Part shown: positions 52,814-64,000 of the stretch, in pieces
Position numbering within the stretch: position 1 is the first letter of the stretch
Layout: every line of letters starts with the position of its first letter
Source: Catellatospora coxensis
GTDB lineage: Bacteria; Actinomycetota; Actinomycetes; Mycobacteriales; Micromonosporaceae
Assembly: GCF_016862635.1 (NCBI RefSeq)
Contig: NZ_BONI01000027.1
Location: 1 to 64,000, forward strand
Direction: 5' to 3'
Length of the DNA: 64,000 nucleotides
Position numbers and translations under genes: made by a program
The notes under the pieces: model-generated
Databases searched by the model: none
Told to the model about the DNA's origin: nothing
The model's input: the letters and a program-made list of their open reading frames with translations, nothing else

Positions 52814-52882
52814 CGATCTTGCGTGGACTGTGGGTGCGACACGGGTGATTCGGGCGTATCCCCCACAGTTCTCGCAAGATCG
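52814..52882. repeat. Dispersed intergenic palindrome, copy 2
   Basis: Outer arms CGATCTTGCG / CGCAAGATCG and inner arms ACTGTGGG / CCCACAGT. Interior GACACG and CGGGCGTATC are shared with copy 1 at 6937-7005. It lies between two convergent genes (cvnD and prs), where it may work as a bidirectional terminator. An extra CGCGATCTTCG follows at 52884-52894. Confidence 0.7.
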
Positions 52883-52898
52883 TCGCGATCTTCGGGGG

Positions 52899-53837
52899 TC
52901 AGGAGAAGAGGGCGCTGACCGATTCGCCGTTGTGGATACGGCGCACTGCTTCCGCCAGTGCCGGAGCGACCGAGAGGATCTTGAGTTTCGGCACTCGTTT
53001 GTCGGCGGCGATGGGGACCGTGTTGGTGCAGACGATCTCGAGTACGCCTTCCTGCTCGCTGAGGCGCTTGAGGGCGTTGTCGGTGAACAGGCCGTGGGTG
53101 CAGGCCAGGCGGATGGAGCGGGCGTTGAGGCCGCGCAGGTGCTCCATCAGCTCGATCACGGTGCTGCCCTTGGCGATCTCGTCGTCGAGCACGATGACGT
53201 GCTTGTCGGCCACGTCGCCGATGACCGCGCTGATCTGCACCCGGTCGTCGCTGAAACGCTGCTTCGCGCCGGCCGCCACGGGGGTGCCGAGCAGGCGGGC
53301 GAACGCGGCGGCCTCCTTGGCGTTGCCGAGGTCGGGTGAGACGACGACCGTGTCGGCGAGGTCGTACTGGCGGAAGTGGGTGGCCAGCTCGCGCAGCGCG
53401 TGCAGGTGGTCGACGGGCATGCTGAAGAAGCCGTGCATCTGGGGCGAGTGCAGCGTCATCGCCAGCACCCGGTCCGCGCCCGCGGTGCGCAGCAGGTCGG
53501 CGACCAGCCGCCCGCCGATGGAGATGCGCGGGGCGTCCTTCTTGTCGGAGCGGGCGTAAGCGTAGTGCGGCATCACCACGGTGATCCGCCCCGCCGACGC
53601 GCCCCGGGCCGCGTCGAGCATCAACAGCAGCTCGACCAGGTGTTCCTGCACCGGCGGCACCAGCGGCTGCACCAGGTACACATCCCGGTCGCGGCAGTTC
53701 GCGCCGAGCTGGACCTCAAGGCAGTCGTTGGCGAACCGCGACACCCGCACCGGGTGCAACGGCACCCCGAGATGGGCACAGATCTCCGCCGCGAGTTCGG
53801 GATGGGCACTACCGCTGAACACCGCGATGTCACGCAC
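52899..53837 (-). CDS. prs: Ribose-phosphate pyrophosphokinase
   Basis: 312 residues. Makes PRPP from ribose 5-phosphate and ATP for nucleotide, His and Trp synthesis. N-terminal VFSGSAHPELAAEI (ATP loop); KRFSD-type QRFSDDRVQI; metal site DLGNAKEAAAFA; PRPP/ribose-5-phosphate-binding loop VIVLDDEIAKGSTVIEL (key DDEIAKGST). The usual PRPP loop is DDxIDTGGT; here IAKGST is a class-II/III-like variant, and residues such as HYAYARSDKKDAPR (flag region) are kept. GTG start 53837 lies 6 bases after TACCAT. Confidence 0.85.
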   Translation of the reverse strand: MRDIAVFSGSAHPELAAEICAHLGVPLHPVRVSRFANDCLEVQLGANCRDRDVYLVQPLVPPVQEHLVELLLMLDAARGASAGRITVVMPHYAYARSDKKDAPRISIGGRLVADLLRTAGADRVLAMTLHSPQMHGFFSMPVDHLHALRELATHFRQYDLADTVVVSPDLGNAKEAAAFARLLGTPVAAGAKQRFSDDRVQISAVIGDVADKHVIVLDDEIAKGSTVIELMEHLRGLNARSIRLACTHGLFTDNALKRLSEQEGVLEIVCTNTVPIAADKRVPKLKILSVAPALAEAVRRIHNGESVSALFS

Positions 53838-53853
53838 GCCGGAATGGTAACCA

Positions 53854-53872
53854 GCCGCCGGCGGCCGGCGGC
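53854..53872. terminator. GC hairpin downstream of the HEAT-like gene
   Basis: GCCGCCGG-CGG-CCGGCGGC, an 8-bp stem with a 3-base loop, 62 bases past the stop of the minus-strand 241-residue protein and just before the prs promoter. No U-run. Confidence 0.4.
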
Positions 53873-53934
53873 AGCCACGCCCGCAAGACTCACCCGCCAG
53901 ATGTGGTTCCGGTGGTCACGACCCGTGGAGCCGA

Positions 53935-54660
53935 TCAGAGCCCGTCGATCAGCCGGGCGACCGCGGGCGCGTGCCTGCGCCGGGCGACCTGCATGAAGGC
54001 CGCCCGGGCCGGCGGCAGCAATGCGGGCTGCCGGCGGAGTCGGCTGTGCAGCACGTGTTGTGCGGCCGTGCGCACCTGGGGCGCCCAGTCGACCGTGCGT
54101 TCGAGGAGGAACGGCAGCTGGGCCGGCTGCAACCGGCGGCCCATGGCGGCGACGGCGGCCGCGCGGACCTGCCCGTCCGGGTGCAGGCTCGCCAGTGCGC
54201 AGGCGAGCGGGCCGGTGCCGAAACGCCGGAGCCGGTCCTGGAAGACCTCGACGCTGACGTCGCGCCGCCGGCAGTGGAAGATCAGGCCGCGCATCAGCAG
54301 GTGCTCGGCGGCGATCGCCGCCAGGGCGATCCGGGCGTCGCGACGGGTGCGGGGCAAGCGGCTGTCGAACTCCGCCAGCACCTGCAGCAGCCAGGCGAAT
54401 CCGTCCACATCGCCACGCCGCAGCTGCCGGAAGGGCGCGATCCGGGCGCGGGTCTCATCGTCGGCCAGCACGCGCCGCTGCATCTCGATGCGGATCGCGC
54501 CGTAGCCGAACAGCGCCACCCCGCCCGATCCCCACACCGGATTGGCGACGGCGACCGTGGCCGAGACCGCGATCATCGCGCCCGCAGCCGCCAGGGGAAG
54601 ATGGAGGGTGCCCTGCCCCAGGTGCGGCGCCGGTCGGTACTGGGCGGGCAGGCTGCGCAT
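53935..54660 (-). CDS. Membrane-anchored HEAT-repeat-like protein
   Basis: 241 residues. An N-terminal hydrophobic segment (LPLAAAGAMIAVSATVAVANPVW) is followed by a cytoplasmic-like all-helical region with Arg-rich, HEAT-like repeats: SLHPDGQVRAAAVAAMGRRL and DWAPQVRTAAQHVLHSRLRR, two clear copies. Otherwise unknown. Leaderless: TAAGAT ends 7 bases before ATG 54660. Divergent from the next gene with 62 bases between starts. Confidence 0.6.
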   Translation of the reverse strand: MRSLPAQYRPAPHLGQGTLHLPLAAAGAMIAVSATVAVANPVWGSGGVALFGYGAIRIEMQRRVLADDETRARIAPFRQLRRGDVDGFAWLLQVLAEFDSRLPRTRRDARIALAAIAAEHLLMRGLIFHCRRRDVSVEVFQDRLRRFGTGPLACALASLHPDGQVRAAAVAAMGRRLQPAQLPFLLERTVDWAPQVRTAAQHVLHSRLRRQPALLPPARAAFMQVARRRHAPAVARLIDGL

Positions 54661-54722
54661 CCGGGGGATCTTAGCGGGCCTACGCTCTGCCGGAAGGCCC
54701 GGAACCCTGGAGGACGGCACGG

Positions 54723-55232
54723 ATGGATCTGCACGCGGAACTGCGCCGGGTGCTGGAAGGCCCGCTGCCCGGTGCGGTGAGCGAGGACTTCCTGCAGCGG
54801 TTCACCTTCACCGCCGACGACCCCCGCTCGGTGATCGCACTGGCCCGCGACGCGCTCGCGACCGTGCTGGACGCCGGACTCGTCTGGCCGGACCTGGCAC
54901 AGTGGCGCGACCGGCTGCCCGAGCGCTTCGTGGCGGCGTGCGCCCCGGAACGGGACGCGGCCGCCGGGCAGGAGGACGCGGCGCGGTCGGGCGCGACGGC
55001 ACCGGGTGGGCAGCACGAGCAGCCGGTCGACGCCGCCTGGGAGCTTTCCGGGTGGCTGCACTGGTTCGACCCGGACGGCGACGGCGAGTCCCGGGGCTGG
55101 CAGTGGTGGGACGCCGGACTGGACGGGCCCTCCGGAGGCTGGATCGACGTCCAGGTCGAGGGCCACCCGTTCCCGTCGGGCTCGCTGGAGTGGCTGCTCA
55201 GGGCCTCCGGCGCTTGCGACATCGACGGCTAG
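54723..55232 (+). CDS. Hypothetical protein
   Basis: 169 residues, acidic. N-terminal helical part (LRRVLEGPLPGAVSEDFLQRF), disordered Gly/Ala/Gln-rich middle, then Trp-rich DAAWELSGWLHWFDPDGDGESRGWQWWDAG and IDVQVEGHPFPSGSLEWLLRASGA (given by pieces GWLHWFDPDGDG, WQWWD, SLEWLLRASG). The DPDGDG element may bind calcium. GGAGG precedes the ATG. Probably encodes a small immunity-like or hypothetical protein; not identified. Confidence 0.55.
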   Translation: MDLHAELRRVLEGPLPGAVSEDFLQRFTFTADDPRSVIALARDALATVLDAGLVWPDLAQWRDRLPERFVAACAPERDAAAGQEDAARSGATAPGGQHEQPVDAAWELSGWLHWFDPDGDGESRGWQWWDAGLDGPSGGWIDVQVEGHPFPSGSLEWLLRASGACDIDG

Positions 55233-55539
55233 CTCCCTCGATCATCGGGCTGGCCTCGATCATCCGGCTTGCCGGGCGATCGGGGGAAACGGCCTTCAAG
55301 ATACGCACGGGTGCCAGGCAAGTCGGACGATCGCGGGGCGTGGCGGCTATCCGCCGCCACGAACACACGTTCGACCGCTCTCGTCGGGCGGTAACGCCAA
55401 CCTCGTACACCTTGGTCCGCTAGATTATGTGAGTCCGATTTATGTGTAAATACCGGGCGTGCACGCGGCGTGTCCGCAGGTAGGCGGCCCACGTCCCGCG
55501 CAGGATCGCACGCGCCGACAGCGGATGTGGAGCTGTGCC
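55233..55539. other. Upstream region of dnaK
   Basis: 307 bases without a gene. 55237-55254 and 55255-55272 are tandem 18-bp repeats, identical at 16 positions (CTCGATCATC[G/C]GGCT[G/T]GC). An A/T-rich block (55421-55452) with TAGATT (55421-55426) as -10 candidate precedes dnaK. I found no CIRCE and no clear HAIR element (CTTGAGT-N7-ACTCAAG). Confidence 0.45.
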
Positions 55540-57453
55540 ATGGCCAAGGCAGTGGGTATCGATCTGGGGACCACGAACTCGGTGATCGCGGTGTTCGAGG
55601 GCGGCCAGCCGACCGTGATCCAGAACGCCGAGGGCGCGCGCACGACGCCGTCCGTGGTCGCGTTCACCGACGCGGGCGAACGGCTGGTCGGGCAGCTTGC
55701 CCGCAGACAGGCGATCCTGAACCCGAAGGGCACCATCTACTCCGCGAAGCGGTTCATCGGCCGGCACTTCGACGAGATCAGCCAGGAGGCCAAGGCGGTC
55801 GCGTTCGACGTCGTGCCCGGTCCGGACGGGCTCGTACGCTTCGACGTCAAGGGCAAGATTTACTCCCCCGAGGAGATCAGCGCCCAGGTGCTGCGCAAGC
55901 TCGTCGACGACGCGTCGAAGTTCCTCGGCGAGAAGGTCACCCAGGCCGTCATCACGGTGCCGGCGTACTTCAACGACGCCCAGCGGACCGCGACCAAGGA
56001 CGCCGGCCGCATCGCGGGGCTCGACGTGCTGCGCATCATCAACGAGCCCACGGCGGCCGCGCTGGCGTACGGGCTGGACAAGAAGGGCCACGAGACGGTC
56101 CTGGTGTTCGACCTGGGCGGCGGCACGTTCGACGTGAGCATCCTCGACGTCGGCGACGGCGTCGTCGAGGTCCGCGCGACCGCGGGCGACTCGCACCTGG
56201 GCGGCGACGACTTCGACCGCCGCCTGGTCGACCACCTGGCCGACGAGTTCAAGAACGACACCGGCATCGACCTCCGCACCGACCCGCAGGCCCTGCAGCG
56301 GCTGTTCGAGGCCGCCGAGAAGGCCAAGGTCGAGCTGTCGTCGGTCACCCAGACGCAGGTCAGCCTGCCGTTCGTCACCGCGGACGCGTCCGGCCCGAAG
56401 CACCTGACCACGACGATCACCCGGTCGAAGTTCGAGGACCTGACCAAGGACCTGGTGCAGCGCTGCCTCGGCCCGGTCGAGCAGGCCATGGGCGACGCGA
56501 AGGTCACCGCCAACGACCTCGACGAGGTCATCCTCGTCGGCGGGTCCACCCGCATCCCCGCCGTGCAGGCGCTGGTACGCAGGCTGACCGGCGGCAAGGA
56601 CCCGAACATGAGCGTCAACCCCGACGAGGTCGTGGCGATGGGCGCGGCGATCCAGGCGGGCGTGCTCACCGGCGAGGGACCCGACGTGCTGCTGCTTGAC
56701 GTGATCCCGCTGTCGCTGGGCCTGGAGACCCTGGGCGGGCGGATGACCAAGGTCATCGAGCGCAACACCACGATCCCGGCGCGGCGCTCCGAGACGTTCT
56801 CCACCGCCGAGGACAACCAGCCCGCCGTGGACATCCACGTGCTGCAGGGCGAGCGGGAACTCGCCGCCGACAACCGCACGCTGGGCAAGTTCCGGCTGGA
56901 GAACATCCGGCCCGCGCCGCGCAACGTCCCGCAGATCGACGTCACGTTCGACGTCGACGCCAACGGCATCCTCAACGTGTCCGCCAAGGACAAGGAGACC
57001 AACGCCGAGCAGGCCATCACCATCACCGACAGCGGCAACCTCGACCGTTCCGAGGTCGAGCGCATGGTCGCCGACGCCGAGGCGCACCGCGACGAGGACA
57101 CCCGCACCCGCCAGCTCATCGACACCCGCAACGAGCTGGAGTCGCTGACGTACCAGGTCGAGCAGCGCCTGGGTGAGCTGGGCGAGTCCGCGCCGGCACA
57201 CGAGAAGGCCCGCGCGGAGCTGCTGGTCGGCGACGCCCGCCAGGCCATCAAGGAGGAGGCGCCGATGGACCGGCTGCGCTCGCTGATCGGCGACCTGCAG
57301 CAGGTCGCGCAGGGCCTGATGGCCCGGCCCAGCGGACCGCCGCCCGGCGGCGACGCCGGACAGGGCGGGCAGCCCGGCCCGACGGCGGGCGCGCGCACCG
57401 GCCAGGGCCAGGGCGACGACGACGTCATCGACGCCGAGTTCTCGCCGAGCTGA
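55540..57453 (+). CDS. dnaK: Chaperone DnaK (Hsp70)
   Basis: 637 residues. ATP-dependent protein-folding chaperone. ATPase domain (1-385): GIDLGTTNS near residue 6, [24 protein letters not shown]. Substrate domain with [14 protein letters not shown], then a helical lid and a Gly/Gln tail with the conserved DDDVIDAEF end. First gene of a six-gene heat-shock operon. Likely a second DnaK set, because the cluster lacks hspR and has cbpM instead. Confidence 0.95.
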   Translation: MAKAVGIDLGTTNSVIAVFEGGQPTVIQNAEGARTTPSVVAFTDAGERLVGQLARRQAILNPKGTIYSAKRFIGRHFDEISQEAKAVAFDVVPGPDGLVRFDVKGKIYSPEEISAQVLRKLVDDASKFLGEKVTQAVITVPAYFNDAQRTATKDAGRIAGLDVLRIINEPTAAALAYGLDKKGHETVLVFDLGGGTFDVSILDVGDGVVEVRATAGDSHLGGDDFDRRLVDHLADEFKNDTGIDLRTDPQALQRLFEAAEKAKVELSSVTQTQVSLPFVTADASGPKHLTTTITRSKFEDLTKDLVQRCLGPVEQAMGDAKVTANDLDEVILVGGSTRIPAVQALVRRLTGGKDPNMSVNPDEVVAMGAAIQAGVLTGEGPDVLLLDVIPLSLGLETLGGRMTKVIERNTTIPARRSETFSTAEDNQPAVDIHVLQGERELAADNRTLGKFRLENIRPAPRNVPQIDVTFDVDANGILNVSAKDKETNAEQAITITDSGNLDRSEVERMVADAEAHRDEDTRTRQLIDTRNELESLTYQVEQRLGELGESAPAHEKARAELLVGDARQAIKEEAPMDRLRSLIGDLQQVAQGLMARPSGPPPGGDAGQGGQPGPTAGARTGQGQGDDDVIDAEFSPS

Positions 57454-57461
57454 GCGCCGCG

Positions 57462-58097
57462 ATGGCACACCACCCGCACAGCGGCACCGGCCCGCAGGCC
57501 GACACCGAACCGGAGGGCGAGCCCGTGCACGAGCACGTGCCCCGGCACGGCCTCGACCCGCCGGGCCCGGTGGCGATGGAACCCGGCGAGGTCGCGGTGC
57601 ACGACGGCCACGCCGGGGAGCCGTCCGCCGAGGCCCCGGACGTCGAGGCGCCCACCCCGGCCGGGCCGTCGGCCGCCGAGCTGGAGGGCCGGCTGCGGCG
57701 GGCGCTGGCCGACCTGGACAACATGCGCAAGCGGTACGAGCGCCAGCTCGCCGCCGAACGCGAGGCCGAGCGGGCCCGTACCGCCGCGGTGTTCCTGCCC
57801 GTGATCGACAACCTGGACCTGGCGCTGGCGCACGCCGACAGCGACCCGGCCGCGGTCGTCGACGGGGTCCGGGCGGTCCGCGACCAGGCCGTGAACACCC
57901 TGTCCACGCTCGGCTTCCCGCGCCGCGAGGACACCGGCGTGCCGTTCGACCCGGTGTGGCACGAGGCCGTCAGCGTGGTCCCGAACACCGGCGAGCCCGA
58001 CGGGACGGTGCTGCAGGTGATCCGCCCCGGCTACGGCCAGGTGGACCGGCAGCTGCGCCCGGCCACGGTCGTCGTCGCCGGCAACACCCAGGGGTGA
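57462..58097 (+). CDS. grpE: Nucleotide exchange factor GrpE
   Basis: 211 residues. Releases ADP from DnaK. Long acidic/His-rich disordered N-terminus (about 65 residues), then the GrpE coiled coil (LEGRLRRALADLDNMRKRYER) and beta head: VFLPVIDNLDLALAH, GVPFDPVWHEAV, VLQVIRPGYG. Starts 8 bases after dnaK; dnaJ follows after 3 bases. Normal order for this family. Confidence 0.93.
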   Translation: MAHHPHSGTGPQADTEPEGEPVHEHVPRHGLDPPGPVAMEPGEVAVHDGHAGEPSAEAPDVEAPTPAGPSAAELEGRLRRALADLDNMRKRYERQLAAEREAERARTAAVFLPVIDNLDLALAHADSDPAAVVDGVRAVRDQAVNTLSTLGFPRREDTGVPFDPVWHEAVSVVPNTGEPDGTVLQVIRPGYGQVDRQLRPATVVVAGNTQG

Positions 58098-58100
58098 GCC

Positions 58101-59078
58101 GTGGCCCGTGACTTCTACGACGTGCTCGGGGTCGCCCGCGGCGCGTCCGCGGACGAGATCCAGCAGGCGTTTCGCAAGCTGGCCCGCAAGTACCACCCGG
58201 ACGTCAACAAGAGCCCGGACGCCGAGGAGAGGTTCAAGGAGATCAACGAGGCGTACCACGTGCTGCACGACCCGAAGCAGCGCGCCCGCTACGACCGGTT
58301 CGGCGAGGACTTCCGCAAGGTCCCCGAGGGGTACGAGGAGATGGCCGGCGCGGGGGCGGGCAGTTTCCGGGGCCGCGGCGGCCAGGGCTTCCCCGGTGGC
58401 TTCCCGGGCGGCGGGTTCCGGGGCCGGGACGGCGGCGAGCCGTTCTCGTGGTCGTACGAGGGCGGCGACGTCGACCTGGAGGACCTGCTCGGCGGCATGT
58501 TCCGCGGCGGCGGGCGCGCGGGCCGCGGCGCGGGGCCGATCGCCGGCGCGGACCAGGAGGCCGAGCTGCCGCTGTCGGTCGAGGAGGCGTACCAGGGCGG
58601 CAAGCGTTCGATCACGCTGTCGGGGGCGCAGGGCCCGCGCAGCTACGACGTGAACATCCCGGCCGGGGTCACCGACGGCCAGCGCATCCGGCTGGCCGGG
58701 CAGGGCGGGCAGGGCCGTGGCAACGCCCCGGCCGGTGACCTGTACCTGGTGGTGCGCCTGGAGCCGCACCACCGCTACCGGGTCGACGGCCGCCACATCC
58801 ACGTGGCGCTGCCGGTGAGCCCGTCCGAGGCGGCGCTCGGCGCGACCGTGCCGCTGGTGACGCCGGGCGGGGAGACCAAGGTGACGGTGCCACCGGGCAC
58901 GTCCAGCGGCAAGCGGCTGCGCCTGCGCGGGCAGGGCATGCCGCACCACCGCGGCGAGCACGGCGACCTGTACGCCGAAGTCCGCATCGTCGTGCCGCGC
59001 AGCCTCGGCGACCGCGAACGCGAGCTGTACGAGCAGCTGGCCGAGGCGTCCACGTTCGACCCGAGGAGCGCCCGATGA
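58101..59078 (+). CDS. DnaJ/CbpA-type co-chaperone without zinc finger
   Basis: 325 residues. J domain 4-70 with HPD at residues 32-34, then a Gly/Phe-rich linker (70-125) and the DnaJ C-terminal substrate domains. There is no cysteine in the whole protein, so the CxxCxGxG zinc finger is absent, which makes it a class II (CbpA-like) J protein. This fits the adjacent cbpM. GTG start; overlaps CbpM (ATGA). Confidence 0.92.
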   Translation: MARDFYDVLGVARGASADEIQQAFRKLARKYHPDVNKSPDAEERFKEINEAYHVLHDPKQRARYDRFGEDFRKVPEGYEEMAGAGAGSFRGRGGQGFPGGFPGGGFRGRDGGEPFSWSYEGGDVDLEDLLGGMFRGGGRAGRGAGPIAGADQEAELPLSVEEAYQGGKRSITLSGAQGPRSYDVNIPAGVTDGQRIRLAGQGGQGRGNAPAGDLYLVVRLEPHHRYRVDGRHIHVALPVSPSEAALGATVPLVTPGGETKVTVPPGTSSGKRLRLRGQGMPHHRGEHGDLYAEVRIVVPRSLGDRERELYEQLAEASTFDPRSAR

Positions 59079-59363
59079 AGGTGTACGCGCTGGCCGTCCC
59101 GTCGCGGCTCAGCCTGGACCGGTTCGCCCGCCAGGCGGGCCTGCACCCGGTGCTGGTGCAGCGCTACGTCGCGCTGGGCCTGGTCGACGCCGACCGTGAC
59201 GCGGCCGGCGGCCTGTGGTTCCGGCCCGCCGAGCTGCACCGGGTGGCGCGGGTGCAGCGGCTGCACGCCGACCTGTCCCTGAACTACACCGCGATCGGCC
59301 TGGTCATGGACCTGCTCGACCGCGTCGACGAGCTGCAGACCGCACTGCGAAGGAGCGAGCGCC

Positions 59364-62018
<2,655 letters not shown>

Positions 62019-62020
62019 CG

Positions 62021-62479
62021 ATGGCACAGGCACCGCAGCAGGACACCAGGGCCGACCTGGTCACCTGCCCGCACTGCGGCAAGCGTAACCGGCTGCGGGC
62101 CGCCGCGGCGGGACTGGCCCGGTGCGGCAGCTGCCGCGGCATGCTGCCGTGGCTGACCGACGCCACCGACGACGACTTCGACGCCGTGGTGGTGCAGTCG
62201 TCGCTGCCGGTGCTGCTGGACCTGTGGGCACCGTGGTGCGGGCCGTGCCGCATGGTCGCGCCCGGTGTGGAGCGGGCCGCGCTGGAGTTCGCGGGACGGT
62301 TGAAGGTCGTCAAGGTCAATGTGGACGACTCGCCGGAGACGGCGATGCGCTACCGGGCCCAGTCGATCCCGCTGCTGCTCATGCTGAAGGGCGGCGAGGT
62401 CACGGCCCGGCAGCTCGGCGCGATCCCGCCGGGTCCGCTGCTGCAGTGGGTGGAGAGCGCGCTGCCACCGGCGAAATGA
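62021..62479 (+). CDS. Thioredoxin with N-terminal zinc ribbon (Trx2/TrxC-like)
   Basis: 152 residues. N-terminal zinc ribbon (CPHCGKRNRLRA ... CGSC at about 17-42), then a thioredoxin fold with redox centre WCGPC near residue 74 and the cis-Pro loop IPLLLMLKGG. The E. coli TrxC/Trx2 architecture. Oxidative-stress protein co-transcribed with the chaperones. GGGAG precedes ATG 62021. Confidence 0.9.
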   Translation: MAQAPQQDTRADLVTCPHCGKRNRLRAAAAGLARCGSCRGMLPWLTDATDDDFDAVVVQSSLPVLLDLWAPWCGPCRMVAPGVERAALEFAGRLKVVKVNVDDSPETAMRYRAQSIPLLLMLKGGEVTARQLGAIPPGPLLQWVESALPPAK

Positions 62480-62503
62480 CGCCACCGCCTTGCGTGCGGT
62501 GCC

Positions 62504-62509
62504 TACGCT
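62504..62509 (+). promoter_or_regulatory. -10 box TACGCT (leaderless)
   Basis: Ends 6 bases before ATG 62516. Confidence 0.4.
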
Positions 62510-62515
62510 GCGACG

Positions 62516-63168
62516 ATGCAGACGCCTGAGCCGCCGGGGACGCCGCTGGGCCCATGGACGCGGGAGCAGCACCGGGTCGAGGTCCTTTTCGCGTGGGCTC
62601 TGCTGGTAGGCGGTCTGGCTCTGCTGTGGCGGTTCGCCAAGAAGGCCGCCACAGCGCAGGACATGAACTTCGTCGGGGCGTTCTTGGTCTTCGCGCTGTT
62701 CCTGGGGATGGCCTGGTGGGGGCTGCACAGCCTGCTGGCGACGCTGCGCGGCGGCACGTGGTTGCGCGGCTCGGTGCTGACCGTGCGCGGAGCGTTCCAC
62801 ACCCGCACCGTAGATCTCGCCGCGGCGACGGTTCGCGGCGAGATCTACGATCCCGCGGATGCGGGACGGGTGAACCTGGTCGCCCACGACGCCGGCACGG
62901 GTCGGCGGATCTCGCTGAACCTGGGCACCGTCGACCGGATCGAGTTCACGGCCCAGGAGCTGGACGCCCTCGCCTCCGCGATCGACACCGCCCGCGGCGG
63001 GCCCCGGCTGACGAGGAGACTCTCCGCATCGCCGCCCGGCTGCGCCTGTTCTACCGCCGCCCCTACCCGGTGGGCCGGTACCTCTGGGAGGACCCGCCGA
63101 TCCCTCCCTTGCCCAAGCTGGCGAAGGTTGACGAAATCGATTTCACGGACGATGCTGACCGACCATGA
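62516..63168 (+). pseudogene. Two-helix membrane protein with a frameshift
   Basis: About 217 residues if read through. Residues 1-160 read in one frame: two hydrophobic segments (VLFAWALLVGGLALLW; FLVFALFLGMAWWGL), then a PH-like beta domain (GSVLTVRGAFHTRTVDLAAA, ISLNLGTVDRIEF, ELDALASAIDTARGG). At about 63000 (GGGCCCC) protein-like sequence continues in the next frame: ADEETLRIAARLRLFYRRPYP, ending VDEIDFTDDADRP and a TGA that overlaps the next gene's ATG (ATGA). One missing base explains this: sequencing error, real inactivation, or programmed frameshift. The first frame would otherwise run into the next gene. Confidence 0.6.
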
Positions 63169-64000
63169 GCGTGGGTGTGGCGATCGTCGGACTCGGTTTC
63201 GGTGCGGCGTTCCTGCCGATCTACCAGCGGCATCCCGACGTCGGCCACATCACGATCGTGGACGCCGACCCGGCCCGGCTGGCGGAGGTCGGCGAGCGCC
63301 ACGGGATCGCCGACCGGGCCACCGACCTCGACGAGGTGCTGGCCGATCCCCGCGTCGACGCCGTCCACCTGCTGACCCCGGTCGCGTTCCACGCCCGCCA
63401 GTCGATCGCGGTGCTGAACTCGGGACGGCACTGCGCCTGCGCGGTCCCGATGGCGATGTCCCTCGCCGACGTCGAGGCGGTCCGTGCCGCCGCGCACGCG
63501 TCGGGCCGGGTGTACATGATGATGGAGACGTCGGTGTACGCCCGCGAGTACCACGCCGTCGAGCAGCTTCACCGCAGCGGCGAGCTGGGCGCGGTCACCT
63601 TCTACCGGGGCTTCCACATCCAGAACCTCGACGGCTTCGCGCACTACTGGCAGGGCTACCCGCCGATGGCGTACGTGACGCACGCGCTGTCGCCGATCCT
63701 GGCGCTGCTCGACACGACGGTCGAGAGCGTGCACTGCCTGGGTTCGGGACGGCTCACCGGTGCACGCGAGGGCGCGTTCGGCAACCCGTACCCGCTGGAG
63801 GCCGGGCTGTTCCGGTTGCGCGGCCACGACGCCGTCGCGGAGGTGACCATGGCGTTCTTCCAGACCGCGCGGGCGTACACCGAAGGTTTCTGCGTCTACG
63901 GCGACCGCGTCGGCATCGAGTGGCCGTCGGCGGAGGGCGGCCCGCTGACCCGGTTCGACATGACCCTGCCGGGCCCCGGCCAGCGCGGCAACCCGGTCGA
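63165..64000 (+). CDS. Gfo/Idh/MocA family oxidoreductase (partial)
   Basis: At least 278 residues, running off the window. NAD(P)-dependent oxidoreductase: Rossmann VAIVGLGFGAAFLPIYQRHP (residues 4-23, with the GxGxxG motif), D33-like acidic end of strand 2 in IVDADPARL, HLLTPVAFHA, then the Gfo C-terminal domain (YHAVEQLHRSGELGAV). The usual catalytic EKP is replaced by ...AVPMAMSLAD, with PMAM in place of EKPxA, which suggests changed chemistry. Start ATG 63165 overlaps the previous stop. Substrate (inositol/sugar) unknown. Confidence 0.83.
   Translation, partial: MSVGVAIVGLGFGAAFLPIYQRHPDVGHITIVDADPARLAEVGERHGIADRATDLDEVLADPRVDAVHLLTPVAFHARQSIAVLNSGRHCACAVPMAMSLADVEAVRAAAHASGRVYMMMETSVYAREYHAVEQLHRSGELGAVTFYRGFHIQNLDGFAHYWQGYPPMAYVTHALSPILALLDTTVESVHCLGSGRLTGAREGAFGNPYPLEAGLFRLRGHDAVAEVTMAFFQTARAYTEGFCVYGDRVGIEWPSAEGGPLTRFDMTLPGPGQRGNPV

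Noticed and set aside
55381-55452. HAIR (HspR) element or CIRCE before dnaK
   Set aside because: No CTTGAGT-N7-ACTCAAG or long CIRCE palindrome was found; only CTTGG... and ...TGAGT fragments that do not pair.
55860-58961. Very long minus-strand open frame over dnaK, grpE and dnaJ
   Set aside because: Shadow frame; dnaK/grpE/dnaJ are unmistakable on the plus strand.

Overview
The window is 64 kb of very GC-rich DNA (estimated by eye at about 70%), packed with genes that often overlap by 1-4 bases. Many genes appear to be read from leaderless transcripts: a TAnnnT -10 box ends 6-7 bases before the start codon. Together with a complete conservon (CvnA-D), a GPP34-family protein and a second dnaK-grpE-dnaJ-cbpM-clpB locus, this points to a filamentous actinobacterium, most likely Micromonosporaceae (Micromonospora/Actinoplanes/Catellatospora type). 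That placement is inference. I saw no rRNA, tRNA, CRISPR array, transposase, integrase or phage gene; the window reads as ordinary chromosome.

Layout. 0-2 kb: small accessory enzymes. 2-6.5 kb: a maltose/oligosaccharide ABC importer (malE-F-G) with a LacI-type regulator, preceded by a 31-bp operator-like palindrome and a CRP/GlxR-like site. 6.5-13.2 kb: an FKBP, a small P-loop kinase-like protein, GPP34, an epoxide hydrolase divergent from a MarR regulator with paired inverted sites between them, a DUF2332 protein and membrane proteins. 13.3-16.0 kb: a ribbon-helix-helix/PIN pair resembling a toxin-antitoxin module, divergent from a two-gene RNA-repair operon (RNA ligase plus HD-Pnk end-healing enzyme). 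16-18.7 kb: otsB, a PfkB sugar kinase and surE. 19.6-23.4 kb: a three-subunit molybdenum hydroxylase. 24.9-33 kb: NDH-2, zwf, a GMC oxidoreductase, an SCP2-domain protein, a debranching-enzyme-like GH and an MFS transporter, nearly all translationally overlapping.

33-45.7 kb is mixed: HAD hydrolase, methyltransferase, coiled-coil protein, a NarL-type two-component system, a MarR regulator with its -10 box overlapping that of a divergent macrolide-type glycosyltransferase, a cysteine hydrolase, DinB-like and lipoproteins. It includes a decayed FtsX-like permease that keeps only its two ends. 45.7-49 kb: a secreted GH3 enzyme with two discoidin domains behind a perfect palindromic operator. 49-52.8 kb: the conservon. 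52.9-55.2 kb: prs and small genes. 55.5-62.5 kb: dnaK-grpE-dnaJ-cbpM-clpB-trx. 62.5-64 kb: a membrane protein with an apparent frameshift, then a Gfo/Idh/MocA oxidoreductase that runs off the end.

The strongest candidates for something new are (i) the PIN/RHH pair beside the RNA-ligase/HD-Pnk operon, a possible RNA-damage and RNA-repair neighbourhood, (ii) a dispersed intergenic palindrome present twice, at 6.9 kb and 52.8 kb, and (iii) several compact regulatory junctions.
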